Source of the DNA: Myxococcales bacterium
GTDB lineage: Bacteria; Myxococcota; Myxococcia; Myxococcales; Myxococcaceae
Assembly: GCA_016191815.1 (NCBI GenBank)
Contig: JACPVI010000006.1
Location: 62,001 to 126,000, forward strand
Length of the DNA: 64,000 nucleotides
Direction of reading: 5' to 3'
Shown here: piece after piece, positions 1 to 9,826 of the stretch
Position numbering within the stretch: position 1 is the first letter of the stretch
Layout of the letters: each line of letters begins with the position of its first letter
The notes under the pieces: generated by a model
Database searches by the model: none
Seen by the model: only the letters and a program-made list of their open reading frames with translations
Told to the model about the DNA's origin: nothing
Translations under genes and position numbers: made by a program

Positions 1-701
1 ACCGCGGGCGCCACCTTGCGCCGGCCGATCGCGGCGAAGAGCGGGATGTTCCCGTACTCGTAGAGGTGGTGATAGGCCGACTCGAGCTTCACGCTGCCCA
101 GGTTGGCGATGAACAGGCTGGCGTACATCGGATCCGGGTGGATGAAGGAGCCGGGGAGCAGGTTCCACCGGTCCAGCCAGCGCACCAGGCGAATGCCCCA
201 CCGGAGGATCGGCCCGGGCAAGCGGAGGAAGAGCGCCAGCTCCTTGTCCAGGTGGCTCTTCTCGTCGCTCCGGCCCTTGTCGACGTCGCCGCGCACGAAG
301 TCCACCAGCGCCTCGAAAGAGAGGGTAGGGTCGAAGCGGCGCTTGAGCACCACGATCGGCGCATCGTCGGTGAGCGCCTTCTTCGCGGAGTAGGAGATCC
401 AGATTCCGTCCCGCTGGTAGATCCGGTTGCCGGAGACGAAGCGGTTCAGCCTCGGGCGCTCGCGCAAAACCCGCACCGCGGCCCAGAGGAAGACGTGGAA
501 CAGGGTGATCCGACGCGGCCGCGTGGCGTTGAACCGCTCGATGAACTCCAGGGTGCGGGTGATGTCGACCTCCTGCTCGAAGTAGACCGCCGACTCGTTC
601 CGGGTCCGCATGATGTACGGCATGATCCGCCGCGACGGCGGGACGCCGGTGGCGAGCTTTCCGTCCGGGCGCGAGAACAGGGGCATCCGGGCGAGAAGCA
701 T
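1..701 (-). CDS. 2-oxoacid dehydrogenase E2-like acyltransferase domain protein (C-terminus cut by window edge)
   Basis: The minus strand is open from the window edge up to an ATG at 701; a second in-frame ATG at 686 would give a start MPLFSRPDG and may be the true one. The translated protein has the feel of the chloramphenicol-acetyltransferase-like catalytic domain of E2 acyltransferases, but it carries no lipoyl or subunit-binding domain at its N-terminus. Key stretches are RRIMPYIMRTRNESAVYF near the start, a FHVFLWAAVRVL helix and SLFIANLGSVKLESAYHHL near the visible end. Stand-alone proteins of this type occur in many myxobacteria, and their acyl substrate is not known. The catalytic His-x-x-x-Asp motif would lie beyond the window edge, so activity cannot be judged. 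Confidence 0.75.
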   Translation of the reverse strand, partial: MLLARMPLFSRPDGKLATGVPPSRRIMPYIMRTRNESAVYFEQEVDITRTLEFIERFNATRPRRITLFHVFLWAAVRVLRERPRLNRFVSGNRIYQRDGIWISYSAKKALTDDAPIVVLKRRFDPTLSFEALVDFVRGDVDKGRSDEKSHLDKELALFLRLPGPILRWGIRLVRWLDRWNLLPGSFIHPDPMYASLFIANLGSVKLESAYHHLYEYGNIPLFAAIGRRKVAPA

Positions 702-798
702 ACCCCCGCACCGCCGCCGCGGACGGAATCGCGGCTCGTTGTTCCTCGCGCTCTTGGCCTGGGTGGAGTGACATGGCGCGCGTGAATTGGAGGCCGGG

Positions 799-2106
799 AT
801 GAAGACGTTCGGCTGGTGCGCTGCCGCGCTCGTGTGGGGTGTCTGTTTCACTCTGACGCTGGCTTTCGGGTACGCCTCGGTGGGGCACGTCGTCGTCCGT
901 ACCCCCGCGGCTTCCGCGTCGGCAGCGCTATGGGATCCGGGCACCGGTGCCTGGACCCTCGGACAGAGCATGGCCAGCGGACGCCGGAATCACGCCTCGG
1001 CCGTGCTGCCGGACGGCTCCGTGCTGGTCGCCGGGGGCTTGGGCAAGGGCGCGCTCTGGTACGACTACGAAGCCGGCAGGCCGCTTCGCTCCAGCGAGGT
1101 GTTTCGCTCCCCAGGCGGGTGGAGCGAAGCGGGAGAGCTGCCGCACGAATTCCACCAAGGCTCGATGTTCGCCCTTGCGGACGGCCGCGTGGTGGCACTC
1201 GGCGGCCCGAACGCGCAGGCGACGGCGCTCTGGGACCCAGAATCCCGGCGCTGGCACGCGGGGCCTTCGTTGAGCGCGCCGGTCTGGGTGGGTTACGCCG
1301 CGGCGCCTCAACGCGACGGGGCCATCATCCTCGCGTACGGCGAGCGGATGGAGAGCTGGGACGGCCGCTCGCCCTCTTGGGTCCGGAAGCCTGCCCCGCA
1401 GTGGAGTGTGAGCGCCGCCGCGCTGGCTGCGCTCCCTGACGGTCGGGTGCTTCTCGTCGGGGAGGGTGGGCCGGGCCGCAACAGCTATGCCTACGAGCCT
1501 TCCACTCGCTTCCAGCTGTGGGATCCGTCGACCGAGCACTGGCAGGAGGTGGGAGCTTGGCCCGGATCGGGGTTCCGGCACCTGGCGGCGAGGCTCGCAG
1601 GCGGCCCCGTCCTGGTCCTTCGCCAAGGGAATGACAGTCGCCTCGGTGCCATTCTCTGGAACCCGACGGACGAGAGCCTGGAAGAGACGGTCCCACCAGA
1701 CGGGCTCACGTTTCCGGAGAGCCTCGTGGCCCTCGCCGACGGGCGTGCGCTGATCCTCGGCCAGCTTGGCGCCGCGGTGTGGCAGCCCACGATGAGGAAG
1801 TGGGCCGCGGTCCCGACTCCTGGGATCCCGCTGAGCCGTCTTGCGGTGACCCTCCTTCAGGACGGGCGGGTGCTCGCCACCGGTGGCGACGGGCCGCCGG
1901 TGCGAAGGCTGGTTCGGTGGAGCGCTGTTGCGAGCGCGCTCGCCCTGCTCGGTGTCGCTTCGCTCGCGATCGGCGCCGCCCTCGCCATCCGCAAGTGGAG
2001 GCCCGCCCACGTGCTCCTCGCCTGCTCGGCTGCGATCGCTGCGGCTTCCGCGGGGATGGCGGGATGGCTGCTGTGGCTCTTCGCCCATATCATGCGGATG
2101 GACTGA
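799..2106 (+). CDS. Kelch-like beta-propeller membrane protein
   Basis: The ATG at 799 is preferred over a TTG at 787 because GGAGG lies six bases before it. The 435-residue product begins with a hydrophobic segment (signal anchor or signal peptide). It then has at least five repeats built around DG(S/R)VL-x-GG, for example LPDGSVLVAGG, LADGRVVALGG and LPDGRVLLVGEG, with paired ALWDP and W residues typical of Kelch/galactose-oxidase propeller blades. Two transmembrane helices follow at the C-terminus. The propeller is therefore probably outside the cytoplasm and tethered at both ends. No catalytic residues are evident, so a binding or structural role is likely. Function unknown. Confidence 0.8.
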   Translation: MKTFGWCAAALVWGVCFTLTLAFGYASVGHVVVRTPAASASAALWDPGTGAWTLGQSMASGRRNHASAVLPDGSVLVAGGLGKGALWYDYEAGRPLRSSEVFRSPGGWSEAGELPHEFHQGSMFALADGRVVALGGPNAQATALWDPESRRWHAGPSLSAPVWVGYAAAPQRDGAIILAYGERMESWDGRSPSWVRKPAPQWSVSAAALAALPDGRVLLVGEGGPGRNSYAYEPSTRFQLWDPSTEHWQEVGAWPGSGFRHLAARLAGGPVLVLRQGNDSRLGAILWNPTDESLEETVPPDGLTFPESLVALADGRALILGQLGAAVWQPTMRKWAAVPTPGIPLSRLAVTLLQDGRVLATGGDGPPVRRLVRWSAVASALALLGVASLAIGAALAIRKWRPAHVLLACSAAIAAASAGMAGWLLWLFAHIMRMD

Positions 2107-2214
2107 CCGAGCCGGCCCAGCGGGGGCGGTGGCGGTCGATCTCGCACGGGCTCGCGAGCGCGCTGCCCGGGTACCGCGTCGCGGCCTGCGCCCCGGGGGC
2201 CTGGACCGCCGGGT

Positions 2215-3243
2215 CTACTGCCAGCGGAACAGCTTGAGCGCCGCCGCGTAGCACAGGACCCCCCATGCGGCGAGGATCGCTCCCTCGAGCCAGATCGCCT
2301 CCAGGCCCGCCCCGTCGATCATGATCGCCCGGAGGCCGTCGTTCAGCGCGGTGAGCGGGAGGGCCTTGAGCGCCGGCTGCATCCAGCTCGGGAAGTGGGC
2401 CGCCGAAAAGAACACCCCGGACAAACCCATCATCGGCATGGTGGCCAGGTTCATCAGCCCGGAAGCGCCCTCCAGGGTGCGCGAGCGGCTGGCGACCAAC
2501 AGCCCCAGCCCGCCGCAGCAGATGCTGCCCAACAGGCCGAAGCCGGCCAGCTCAACGGAGCTTCCGAACACCCGCACGTCGAACAACAGCCGCGCGAAGC
2601 CGACGAAGAAGGCCATCTCCACCAGGGCGAGGGCGGTGCGCGTCAGGAGGAAGGACAGCAGGAAATGTCCCCTCCGCATCGGCGTTGCCGCCAGCCGCTT
2701 GAGCAGCTTGCCGTGGCGCATCTGCACCAGCGCCCAGCCGATGCCCCAGACGCCCGAGGAGAGCAGGCTCATCCCGAGCAGTCCGGGGATGAGGAAGTCG
2801 ATGTACCGGGCCCCGGGCGCGTTCACCGAGTGCGCTGCGTAGGAGCGGGTGTCCTTCCTCCCGTTCTCGCGCTCGAGCGCGTCCACCGCGAGCAGCTTGG
2901 CGGTGCGGCCGTCGGGCTGGGTCGGATCGCCGATCAGCTCCGGCGGCTCTCCCGGCACTACCACCAGCGCCGCCCTTCCCACCCGGAGCCGCTCCCGCGC
3001 TTGCTCCAAGGGGAGGCGCTCCGCCCGGAGCCCCTCGGCAGCCTCGAGGCAGGCGGCCAGCTCCGGCGCCCCCGGCCCGTCGGCGACCGCCACCGACAGC
3101 TCCGCGAGGTCGCGGTTGCGGAAGGCGACCCCCAGGGCGATCGAGGTGAGCAGGGGAAAGGCGAAGATCCAGAACAGGGTCGACGGCTCGCGGTAGAGCG
3201 CCCGCAGCCTGAAGAGCACCAGCTGCCAGAGCGGGCTCCTCAC
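2215..3243 (-). CDS. ABC-2 type transporter permease
   Basis: A 342-residue membrane protein starts at a GTG that overlaps the stop of the ATPase gene (GTGA), so the two are translationally coupled. It has the ABC-2 layout. One N-terminal transmembrane helix (FWIFAFPLLTSIALGVAF) is followed by an extracytoplasmic domain of about 110 residues. A block of five helices contains the segment FLIPGLLGMSLLSSGVWGIG and the typical region GLSGVFFSAAHFP near the end. It would form the pore of an exporter energised by the neighbouring ATPase. The substrate (drug, lipid or polysaccharide) cannot be read from the sequence. Confidence 0.88.
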   Translation of the reverse strand: MRSPLWQLVLFRLRALYREPSTLFWIFAFPLLTSIALGVAFRNRDLAELSVAVADGPGAPELAACLEAAEGLRAERLPLEQARERLRVGRAALVVVPGEPPELIGDPTQPDGRTAKLLAVDALERENGRKDTRSYAAHSVNAPGARYIDFLIPGLLGMSLLSSGVWGIGWALVQMRHGKLLKRLAATPMRRGHFLLSFLLTRTALALVEMAFFVGFARLLFDVRVFGSSVELAGFGLLGSICCGGLGLLVASRSRTLEGASGLMNLATMPMMGLSGVFFSAAHFPSWMQPALKALPLTALNDGLRAIMIDGAGLEAIWLEGAILAAWGVLCYAAALKLFRWQ

Positions 3244-4172
3244 GGGCCCTGCTCCTCCCTGAGCGAATGACCGGTGAGATTGAGGAAGACGTCGTCCAGG
3301 GTGGCGTGCCGGGTGGACAGCTCGACCAGGCGAGTCCCCTCTTGCGAGGCGGCCAAGAGCAAGGCCGGCAGTGCCACGTGCAGCTCCCGGACGGACAGGA
3401 GCGCGCCTCCGTTCTTCTCCCGCACCCGGACCAGCGAAGGCAGCGAGTGGAGCGAGGCGGGATCGAGGCGCGGCTCGGTGCAGAATTCGATGATCTGCTC
3501 TCCCCCCAGCGAGGCGATCAGCGCCGCCGGCGTCCCCTGGGCCACGACTTTGCCGTGGTCGACGATCACCACCCGGTCGCAGAGGACCTGCGCCTCCTCC
3601 ATGTAGTGGGTGGTCAGCACCACGGTGCGGCCCCTCCCCTTGAGCGAATCGATGATGTCCCACATCGCGCGGCGCGATTGCGGGTCCAGCCCGGTGGTGG
3701 GCTCGTCGAGGAAGAGCAGCTCCGGCTCCGCCACCAGCGCCACCGCGAGGGCGAGCCGCTGCCGCTGGCCGCCCGAGAGCTTTCCCACCTGCGCACGGGC
3801 CTTCTCTTCGAGCTGCACCAGCCGCGCCGCCTCGTCCACCTCGAGGCCGGAACGGTAGAAGCTCCTGAACAGCTCGATGGTCTCGCGCACGGTCAGCTTC
3901 TCGTAGAAGCGCGTCTCCTGCAGCGCGACGCCGATCCGCGGCCGGATCTCCTCGGCCTGGGTGGCCCACGAGCGGCCGAGGACGCATACCTCTCCCGCGC
4001 TGGGCGGCAAGAGGCCTTCGAGGATCTCCACGGTGGTGGTCTTGCCCGCCCCGTTCGGGCCGAGCAACCCGACGCACTCGCCCTGCGCGATCTGGAGGTC
4101 GATGCCGTCAACTGCGACGACGTCATCGAAGCGCTTGACGAGTCCTTTGACCTCGATCGCGGGCGTGCTCAC
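3240..4172 (-). CDS. ABC transporter ATP-binding protein (exporter type)
   Basis: This ATPase of the DrrA/CcmA type has all motifs: Walker A GPNGAGKTTT, Q-loop ALQETRFYEKLT, signature LSGGQRQR, Walker B LLFLDEPTTGLD and switch HYMEE. A C-terminal extension of about 100 residues (from IIEFCTEPRLDP) is typical of exporters paired with an ABC-2 permease. I chose the GTG at 4172 (VSTPAIEVKGL); the frame stays open to a TTG at 4211 but gives an implausible basic extension. It overlaps the permease gene by four bases. The pair forms a two-gene exporter operon. Confidence 0.9.
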   Translation of the reverse strand: MSTPAIEVKGLVKRFDDVVAVDGIDLQIAQGECVGLLGPNGAGKTTTVEILEGLLPPSAGEVCVLGRSWATQAEEIRPRIGVALQETRFYEKLTVRETIELFRSFYRSGLEVDEAARLVQLEEKARAQVGKLSGGQRQRLALAVALVAEPELLFLDEPTTGLDPQSRRAMWDIIDSLKGRGRTVVLTTHYMEEAQVLCDRVVIVDHGKVVAQGTPAALIASLGGEQIIEFCTEPRLDPASLHSLPSLVRVREKNGGALLSVRELHVALPALLLAASQEGTRLVELSTRHATLDDVFLNLTGHSLREEQGP

Positions 4173-4345
4173 CTGCGCCGGCCGTTTAACCGGCGGTCCC
4201 TGGCGCCGCAAGAGTGGCCTGCGCGGCGGTCGCGCGAATCGTCACGCGCGGGGCGCAGGGGCGCTCAGGGGTGAACGCTGGCCTCCCTGCCGCTTGGACG
4301 AGGCACCCCTCCCGGCCCGTGCGGGCCCGAGGGTGGCAAGGGCCC

Positions 4346-4618
4346 TCAGTGCCCGAAGATCTTCCGCACGAAGTGCCAGGCGCTGCTCTTGGGGCCGCCT
4401 GCTCCGGGGTCCGACTTCTCCCCTTCCTCGGCGGTGAGGTTGACCTTCGGCTTCTTGGCCTTCTCGCGGCGCTCGGGGTCGAGCGACATGACGCTGAACT
4501 CGTCGTCGCCCTCGTAGGCGACCTGCTGGCGAGGCCTGACCTCGCGCTTGGGTGGATTGGCCGCCGGGGCCTGCGGCGGCTTGGGAGGGCCCTGCTTCAC
4601 GTTTCCGGACACGCCCAA
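4346..4618 (-). CDS. hypothetical small charged protein
   Basis: This is a 90-codon frame with no recognised domain. The N-terminal half is rich in Pro and Lys, the middle (YEGDDEFSVMSLDPERREKAKKPK) is highly charged, and the end is a short amphipathic WHFVRKIFGH. The start is uncertain: TTG at 4618, GTG at 4612 and GTG further in are all possible and none has a clear ribosome-binding site. It lies 27 bases downstream of mobB on the same strand and could be the last gene of that operon. No function is proposed. Confidence 0.45.
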   Translation of the reverse strand: MGVSGNVKQGPPKPPQAPAANPPKREVRPRQQVAYEGDDEFSVMSLDPERREKAKKPKVNLTAEEGEKSDPGAGGPKSSAWHFVRKIFGH

Positions 4619-4644
4619 GATGGTAGAGAAAAACTCCGCTCAAG

Positions 4645-5136
4645 TCACGCCGGCCTGTCGAGTAGCCGGCGCATCAGGAAGATCGCCAGCCCCGCCACCT
4701 CGGCGGTCCCGAAGCGGCGCAGGCCCTGGGGCGCCTCGTCGTCGCTGACCAGGGCGATCACCTCCATTCCTCCGGCGCAGAGCGGCGGGCCGAGCTGCTT
4801 GCGCCACACCTCGACCTTCGGGAACGGGCCTTCCTTGAAGCCCTCGATCAGCACCAGGTCGACCCCGAGCTGGCCGATCAACCGCGGCAAGAGCTCCGCC
4901 GGCTCTCCGGGGTAGTGGAGGGAGACTCCGCCCGGCGTGGCGAACCCGGAGGGAATCCCGCCGGCCTTCTCCAGCACCTCGCTGTCGCTCCCCGGGCGAT
5001 GCAAGGGGTGCGGATGAGAAGAGTGCTTGATCGCCGCGACCGAAAGGCCCCGCGCCCGAAGCTCCGGGAGGAGCCGCGCGATCAGCGTCGTCTTCCCGCT
5101 CCCCGACCAGCCGACGAAGGCGACCGCCGGCGGCAT
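4645..5136 (-). CDS. mobB: molybdopterin-guanine dinucleotide biosynthesis protein B
   Basis: The 163-residue P-loop protein begins AVAFVGWSGSGKTTL and continues with the MobB features IKHSSHPHPLHRPGSDS and VDLVLIEGFKEGPFPKVEVWR. MobB binds GTP and assists MobA in attaching GMP to molybdopterin, giving the MGD cofactor used by DMSO-reductase family enzymes such as formate dehydrogenase and nitrate reductase. The ATG shares one base with the moeA stop (TGATG), so the two are co-translated. The length is normal for the single-domain form. Confidence 0.93.
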   Translation of the reverse strand: MPPAVAFVGWSGSGKTTLIARLLPELRARGLSVAAIKHSSHPHPLHRPGSDSEVLEKAGGIPSGFATPGGVSLHYPGEPAELLPRLIGQLGVDLVLIEGFKEGPFPKVEVWRKQLGPPLCAGGMEVIALVSDDEAPQGLRRFGTAEVAGLAIFLMRRLLDRPA

Positions 5137-6395
5137 CAGCGGGTGATCTCCTCGCTGAGATCGCCCGGCGGGAGCAGGTGATAGCTGGCTCCGTGGAACA
5201 GCTCCACCTCTACCTCTTCTCCCGCGGCCAGCTCCGACTTGCCCGGAGGCATGACCGCCCACCCGTCGACGCCGACGTTGGGCAAGATTTGCCCCGGCCC
5301 GGTGGCGCGGAGCGCGGCCCACAGCTCGCCCTGCCGCCGCTCCAGGCGAGCGCCGACCAGGTAGGTGAGGCCGGCCTGCTTCCGGCGCGGGGAGTCGATC
5401 CGGGCGCGCTCTTTGCGCCGCACCTCCACCACCCCCTGCATCTTGAGGAGCAAGGGACGGGCGAGCTGGTCGAAGCCGACCGTGGCCGCGCCGGGGTTCC
5501 CTGGGAGGATGGCGATCGGCATCCGCCGCACCAACGCCACGCTGGCCGGCTTCCCCGGCTTGAGCGCCACTCCGTCGAAGCCCAGCGTTCCGCCCATCGC
5601 CTTGACGGCGTGCTTCACCCGGTCCCGCATTCCCACCGAGGCGCCGCCGCTGGTCACCACGAGATCGGCCGACGCGAGCAGCCTCTCCAGCGCCGCGCGG
5701 ATCGCCTCGTCCTCGTCGCGCGCCCGCTCGAGAGCAGACACCTTGGCGCCCGCCTCGATCGCCAGCGAGGCGATGAGCGGCGCGTCGCTGTCGTAGATCT
5801 GGTGCGGCTCGGCGGGCCGGCCGGGGGGGATCAGCTCGTCCCCGACCGTCAGCACCGCCACCCGCGGCCGCTGGCGCACCGGGGCCTCTCCCCTGCCGAT
5901 GGAGGCGAGCACGCCCACCACCGCGGCATCGACCCTCTGGCCGGCCGGGAAGAGCAGGGCGCCCTCCGGGTACTCCTCGCCTCGCCTGCGGATGTTCGCT
6001 CCTGGCTCTTCCTCGATGAAGATCGCCGCGGTATGAGAGTCGTCGCGGGCCGCCTCCATCCGCACCACTGCGTCCGCGCCGTAAGGGATGGGCGCCCCGG
6101 TGAAGATCCGGTAGGCCTCTCCGGCGCGCACGTCCCGGTCGGGCACGCGCGAGCCGGCGAAGATCGAGCCGATCACCTTGAGCAGCGCCGGCCGGTCGTG
6201 CTTGGCCCCGCGGGTGTCGGCGAACTGAACCGCGAAGCCGTCCATCGCCGAGTTGTCCAGCGCCGGAGAGGCCCGGGGCGAGACCACCGCCTCGGCGAGG
6301 AAGCAACCGAGGGCCTCGAGGAGCGGCACCCGCGCCGGCCGGCCGGCCCTCACCGCCGCGAGGGCGAGCATTCTCGCCTGGCTCAAGGGGATCAT
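5136..6395 (-). CDS. moeA: molybdopterin molybdenumtransferase
   Basis: The 419-residue protein has the full MoeA architecture. It carries the NSAMDGFAV motif near residue 50, TGAPIPYGADAVV, the MogA-like domain with TVGDELIPPG and TSGGASVGMRD, then LKPGKP and LPGNP, and a beta-barrel C-terminus. It inserts molybdate into adenylylated molybdopterin. It is the first gene of the moeA-mobB operon and is divergent from mobA, with only 21 bases between the start codons, so its promoter must overlap one of the coding regions. No moaA, moaC or moaE genes are in the window. Confidence 0.95.
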   Translation of the reverse strand: MIPLSQARMLALAAVRAGRPARVPLLEALGCFLAEAVVSPRASPALDNSAMDGFAVQFADTRGAKHDRPALLKVIGSIFAGSRVPDRDVRAGEAYRIFTGAPIPYGADAVVRMEAARDDSHTAAIFIEEEPGANIRRRGEEYPEGALLFPAGQRVDAAVVGVLASIGRGEAPVRQRPRVAVLTVGDELIPPGRPAEPHQIYDSDAPLIASLAIEAGAKVSALERARDEDEAIRAALERLLASADLVVTSGGASVGMRDRVKHAVKAMGGTLGFDGVALKPGKPASVALVRRMPIAILPGNPGAATVGFDQLARPLLLKMQGVVEVRRKERARIDSPRRKQAGLTYLVGARLERRQGELWAALRATGPGQILPNVGVDGWAVMPPGKSELAAGEEVEVELFHGASYHLLPPGDLSEEITR

Positions 6396-6416
6396 GGGTT
6401 AGCGTCCGCGGAAGCC

Positions 6417-7061
6417 ATGGTATCCAAACCGGCGGCGGGCGATCCTGTCATTCGCGATCCTGCGCGCGACGCGACGCTGGCGATCATCGCCGGGGGCAAG
6501 GCCCGAAGGCTTGATGGCGCGCCCAAGGGTCTGCTCGCCGTGGAGGGCCGCACGGCGATCGAGCGGTTGCTGGAGCTTTCGCCGCTCTTCGAGGACGTCA
6601 TCCTCGTCGCGGACGACCCCTCCCCCTACGGGCGCCTGGGCCTGCGGGCGGTCGCCGACCGAGTGAAGGGCAAGGGAGCTCCGGCTGGTGTGCAGGCGGC
6701 GCTCGCCGCGGCTCGCACGAGCTGGGTGGTGGCGGTGGCGTGCGACATGCCCTTCGTGGCTCGAGCGGCGGTGGAGCGTCTGCTCGAGGAGCGCTCGGCG
6801 GAGGTGGACGCGGTCTGCTTTCGGGTCGGCGGGCGGTTGGAGCCGCTCTTGGCGGTCTACCGCGCCTCGCTCGCCCCCGCCTGGGAGGAGTGGCTCTCCT
6901 CCGGGCCCTCCTTCGGAGAGATCTACGCCAGGCTGCGCGCCCGAATCCTGCCCGAGGAGGCGTTGCGCGCGGTGGACGCGGGCCTTGGGTCGGTGGCCAG
7001 CGTCAACACGCCGGAGGACGCCTCGCGGCTGGCGGTGGAGGTTCCGAAGAAGACCAGCTGA
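6417..7061 (+). CDS. mobA: molybdenum cofactor guanylyltransferase
   Basis: The 214-residue nucleotidyltransferase has the MobA signature LAIIAGGKARRLDGAPKGLL (AGG-x4-R...K), the metal-binding ACDMPFV segment and a late LEPLLAVYR region. It transfers GMP from GTP to Mo-molybdopterin. The start at 6417 follows GGAAG by only two bases; the frame is open much further upstream but only as a shadow of moeA. Sitting head to head with moeA-mobB, it completes the late molybdenum cofactor steps, implying that this organism makes MGD-type molybdoenzymes. Confidence 0.92.
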   Translation: MVSKPAAGDPVIRDPARDATLAIIAGGKARRLDGAPKGLLAVEGRTAIERLLELSPLFEDVILVADDPSPYGRLGLRAVADRVKGKGAPAGVQAALAAARTSWVVAVACDMPFVARAAVERLLEERSAEVDAVCFRVGGRLEPLLAVYRASLAPAWEEWLSSGPSFGEIYARLRARILPEEALRAVDAGLGSVASVNTPEDASRLAVEVPKKTS

Positions 7062-7073
7062 CCCCGCGGGTGC

Positions 7074-7102
7074 TTGGAAACGGGCCGCGCCGGCTGTAGG
7101 TT
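7074..7102 (+). promoter_or_regulatory. candidate sigma-70-type promoter
   Basis: TTGGAA at 7074-7079 is separated by 17 bases from TAGGTT at 7097-7102. The predicted transcript start is about 12 bases before the ATG at 7121. It lies just after the mobA stop, so the next gene can be transcribed alone. This was identified by eye only. Confidence 0.4.
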
Positions 7103-7120
7103 GCGGCCTCGCCCACCTCC

Positions 7121-7660
7121 ATGGCAAAGACGTTCGAGAAGGCGGTCACCGGCTTCAACCACAACATCAAGCACAAGGGGAAAGTGTACCACGTCCAGAC
7201 CGAGGACTCGGGCGTGAACAACCCCCACATCATCACGCACCTTTTCGTGGGCGGGAACATCCTCGCGACCAAGAAGACGTCGTACTCCGACATCCTCAAC
7301 GCCGAGAGCCTCCCGGAGGTGGTGCGGGAGCTGATGGAGGAGCAGCACAAGGAGATGCTGCGAAACCTGATCAACGGCGTGTACGACGGACTGGAATCGG
7401 CTCAGGGCCGGGTCTTCCAGCCGGGGGAGCTGGCGAGCCAGGCAGAGGCGAGGGCGAAGGCCCAGCCCTCGGCCGCGAGCGTGCCACTACCGGCTCCCCA
7501 GCCGCTCCCGCCCGAGGTGATCGCCGCCCGGGCGATGAAGGTGCAGCCGAAGATCAACGAGGTCGGGGTCGAGACGCTGTTCGGAGAGGATCTGATCTCC
7601 GAGAAGAGCCTCGATGAAGTCATCCTGAGCTACCTCGCCGGCGACGGCGAGCAAGGGTAG
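7121..7660 (+). CDS. conserved hypothetical protein, myxobacterial type
   Basis: This is a 179-residue soluble protein. The first 95 residues are compact and look strongly constrained ([19 protein letters not shown], then [18 protein letters not shown], then a helix [18 protein letters not shown]). A Pro/Ala-rich linker follows, then a short C-terminal region ending in an acidic helix. The N-terminal block resembles a small beta-sheet domain seen in many deltaproteobacterial proteins of unknown function. There is no signal peptide or membrane segment, so it is probably cytoplasmic. Confidence 0.8.
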   Translation: MAKTFEKAVTGFNHNIKHKGKVYHVQTEDSGVNNPHIITHLFVGGNILATKKTSYSDILNAESLPEVVRELMEEQHKEMLRNLINGVYDGLESAQGRVFQPGELASQAEARAKAQPSAASVPLPAPQPLPPEVIAARAMKVQPKINEVGVETLFGEDLISEKSLDEVILSYLAGDGEQG

Positions 7661-7754
7661 GGCCGAGCCGCCCGTCCCGGCGCCCTTTTGGTTCTCCGCC
7701 CAACGGTTCTCTGGTACATCCGCCGCGCCCTTTCCGTGGCGCGAGGTGAGCCGC

Positions 7755-9761
7755 ATGTCGAGCTTCCAGGCGCTGGACCGTCTGTGCATCAACACGCTTC
7801 GCACCCTCGCGATCGACGCCATCCAGAAGGCCGACTCGGGCCACCCCGGGCTGCCCTTGGGCGCGGCGCCGATGGCGTACGTGCTGTGGCAGCGCCACTT
7901 GAAGCACGACCCTTCGGATCCGCGCTGGCCGGACCGCGATCGCTTCGTGCTCTCGGCCGGGCACGGGAGCATGCTCTTGTACGGCCTTCTCCACCTGACC
8001 GGCTACGAGCTGTCGATGGAGGACATCCAAGCGTTCCGCCAGTGGGGGAGCAAGACGCCGGGCCACCCGGAGTTCGGCCACACCCCGGGCGTGGAGGCGA
8101 CCACCGGGCCGTTGGGGCAGGGCCACGCCAACGCGGTGGGGATGGCGATCGCCGAGCGCGCGCTGGCCGAGAGGTTCAACCGGCAGGGGCACGCGGTGGT
8201 GAATCACCGGACGTACGCCTTGGTGTCGGACGGCGACGTGATGGAGGGAGTGGCCTGCGAGGCCGCCTCGCTCGCCGGTCACCTCGGGCTGGGGAAGCTT
8301 TTCTGCCTCTACGACGCGAACGACGTGACGCTCGATGGTCCGGCCCACATCACCTTCAGCGAAGATGTCGCCAAGCGCTACGAGGCCTACGGCTGGCAGG
8401 TGCTGAAGGTGGAGAGGGGCGACGACGACCTCGACGCTCTGGATGCGGCGCTCGCGTCCGCCGAGGCCGATGCGGAGCGGCCCTCTCTCATCGTGGTGAA
8501 GACGACGATCGGGTTCGGCTCGCCGCACAAGGCGGGGACTGCCGCCGCCCACGGGAGCCCGCTCGGCCACGAGGAGGTCGCGCTCACCAAGAAGGCGCTC
8601 GGGTGGGATGCGGAGCGGAAGTTCCAGGTCCCCGAGGACGCGCTCAAGCAGTTCCGCTCGGCGGTGGAGAGGGGCCGGCGCGCCCACGCGGCCTGGAGCG
8701 AGCGTTTCGACGCCTACGCCAAGGCCTTCCCCGAGCTGGCGGCGGAGCTCCGGCGGAGGGTGGCGGGGCAGTTGCCACAGGGATGGGACAAGGAGCTGCC
8801 GGCCTTCAAGGCGGGCGAACCAGTGGCCACCCGGACCGCGGCGGGGAAAGCGCTGAACGCGATCGCGGCGAAGGCGCCGGAGCTGATGGGTGGAGACGCG
8901 GACCTCTCCGGCTCGACCAACACGGCGATCAAGGACGGAGGCTCGTTCGGCAGGAAGGCGGCGGCGGGCCGGAACTTGCACTTCGGGGTCCGCGAGCACG
9001 GGATGGGGGCGATCGCGAACGGGATGGCCTACCACGGAGGGGTGCGGCCCTACGCGTCGACGTTCTTCGTGTTCTCGGACTACATGCGCCCTTCGGTGCG
9101 GCTGGCGGCGCTGAGCGGGTTGCCGGTGCTGTACGTCTGGACGCACGACTCGATCGGGCTGGGGGAGGACGGGCCCACGCACCAGCCGGTAGAGCAACTG
9201 ATGTCGCTCCGGGCGATGCCGAACCTCTGGCTGGTCCGGCCGGCGGACGCGGCGGAGGCGGTGGAGGCCTGGAGGCTGGCGATGCAGCGGCGAGCGGGCC
9301 CCACCGGGCTGGTGCTGGCGCGGCAGAAGGTGCCGGTGCTCGACCGCTCCAAGCTGGCCGCGGCGTCCGGACTCCACCGGGGCGCGTACGTCTTGTCCGA
9401 GCCCGAGGGCGCGGCGCAGGCCCTGCTCATCGCCACCGGCTCGGAGGTGCAGGTGGCGCTGTTGGCCCAGGCGCAGCTGGGGCGCGAGGGAATCCGGGCG
9501 CGGGTGGTGTCGATGCCCTGCTGGGAGGCGTTCGCGGAGCAGGGCGAGGAGTACCGCGAATCGGTGTTGCCGCGGTCGGTGGTGGCGAGGGTGTCCATCG
9601 AGGCCGGCTCGACGCACGGGTGGTGCCGGTGGATCGGCGAGCGGGGGATCGCCATTGGAGTCGACCGATTCGGCGCCTCGGCGCCCGAAGCGGTGAACTT
9701 CGAGAAGGCCGGCATCACTGCGGCGCGAGCGGTGGAGGCGGTGCGGCGGCTCTTGCGCTGA
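7755..9761 (+). CDS. tkt: transketolase
   Basis: The ATG at 7755 is preceded by GAGGTGAG; an in-frame GTG at 7746 is less likely. The 668-residue protein has all transketolase hallmarks. They are the substrate/TPP-binding His regions [15 protein letters not shown] and [14 protein letters not shown], the TPP motif SDGDVMEGV with the partner N in ANDVTLDG, the catalytic Glu region [15 protein letters not shown], and [16 protein letters not shown] in the pyrimidine domain. It exchanges two-carbon units in the pentose phosphate pathway. The gene stands alone, with no other pentose phosphate genes nearby. Confidence 0.97.
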   Translation: MSSFQALDRLCINTLRTLAIDAIQKADSGHPGLPLGAAPMAYVLWQRHLKHDPSDPRWPDRDRFVLSAGHGSMLLYGLLHLTGYELSMEDIQAFRQWGSKTPGHPEFGHTPGVEATTGPLGQGHANAVGMAIAERALAERFNRQGHAVVNHRTYALVSDGDVMEGVACEAASLAGHLGLGKLFCLYDANDVTLDGPAHITFSEDVAKRYEAYGWQVLKVERGDDDLDALDAALASAEADAERPSLIVVKTTIGFGSPHKAGTAAAHGSPLGHEEVALTKKALGWDAERKFQVPEDALKQFRSAVERGRRAHAAWSERFDAYAKAFPELAAELRRRVAGQLPQGWDKELPAFKAGEPVATRTAAGKALNAIAAKAPELMGGDADLSGSTNTAIKDGGSFGRKAAAGRNLHFGVREHGMGAIANGMAYHGGVRPYASTFFVFSDYMRPSVRLAALSGLPVLYVWTHDSIGLGEDGPTHQPVEQLMSLRAMPNLWLVRPADAAEAVEAWRLAMQRRAGPTGLVLARQKVPVLDRSKLAAASGLHRGAYVLSEPEGAAQALLIATGSEVQVALLAQAQLGREGIRARVVSMPCWEAFAEQGEEYRESVLPRSVVARVSIEAGSTHGWCRWIGERGIAIGVDRFGASAPEAVNFEKAGITAARAVEAVRRLLR

Positions 9762-9826
9762 TGGCCTGCGAGCTGCTTTGGGGTCCTGAATATGGGACTT
9801 CATTCAAGGACTCCAATGAGCGTAGC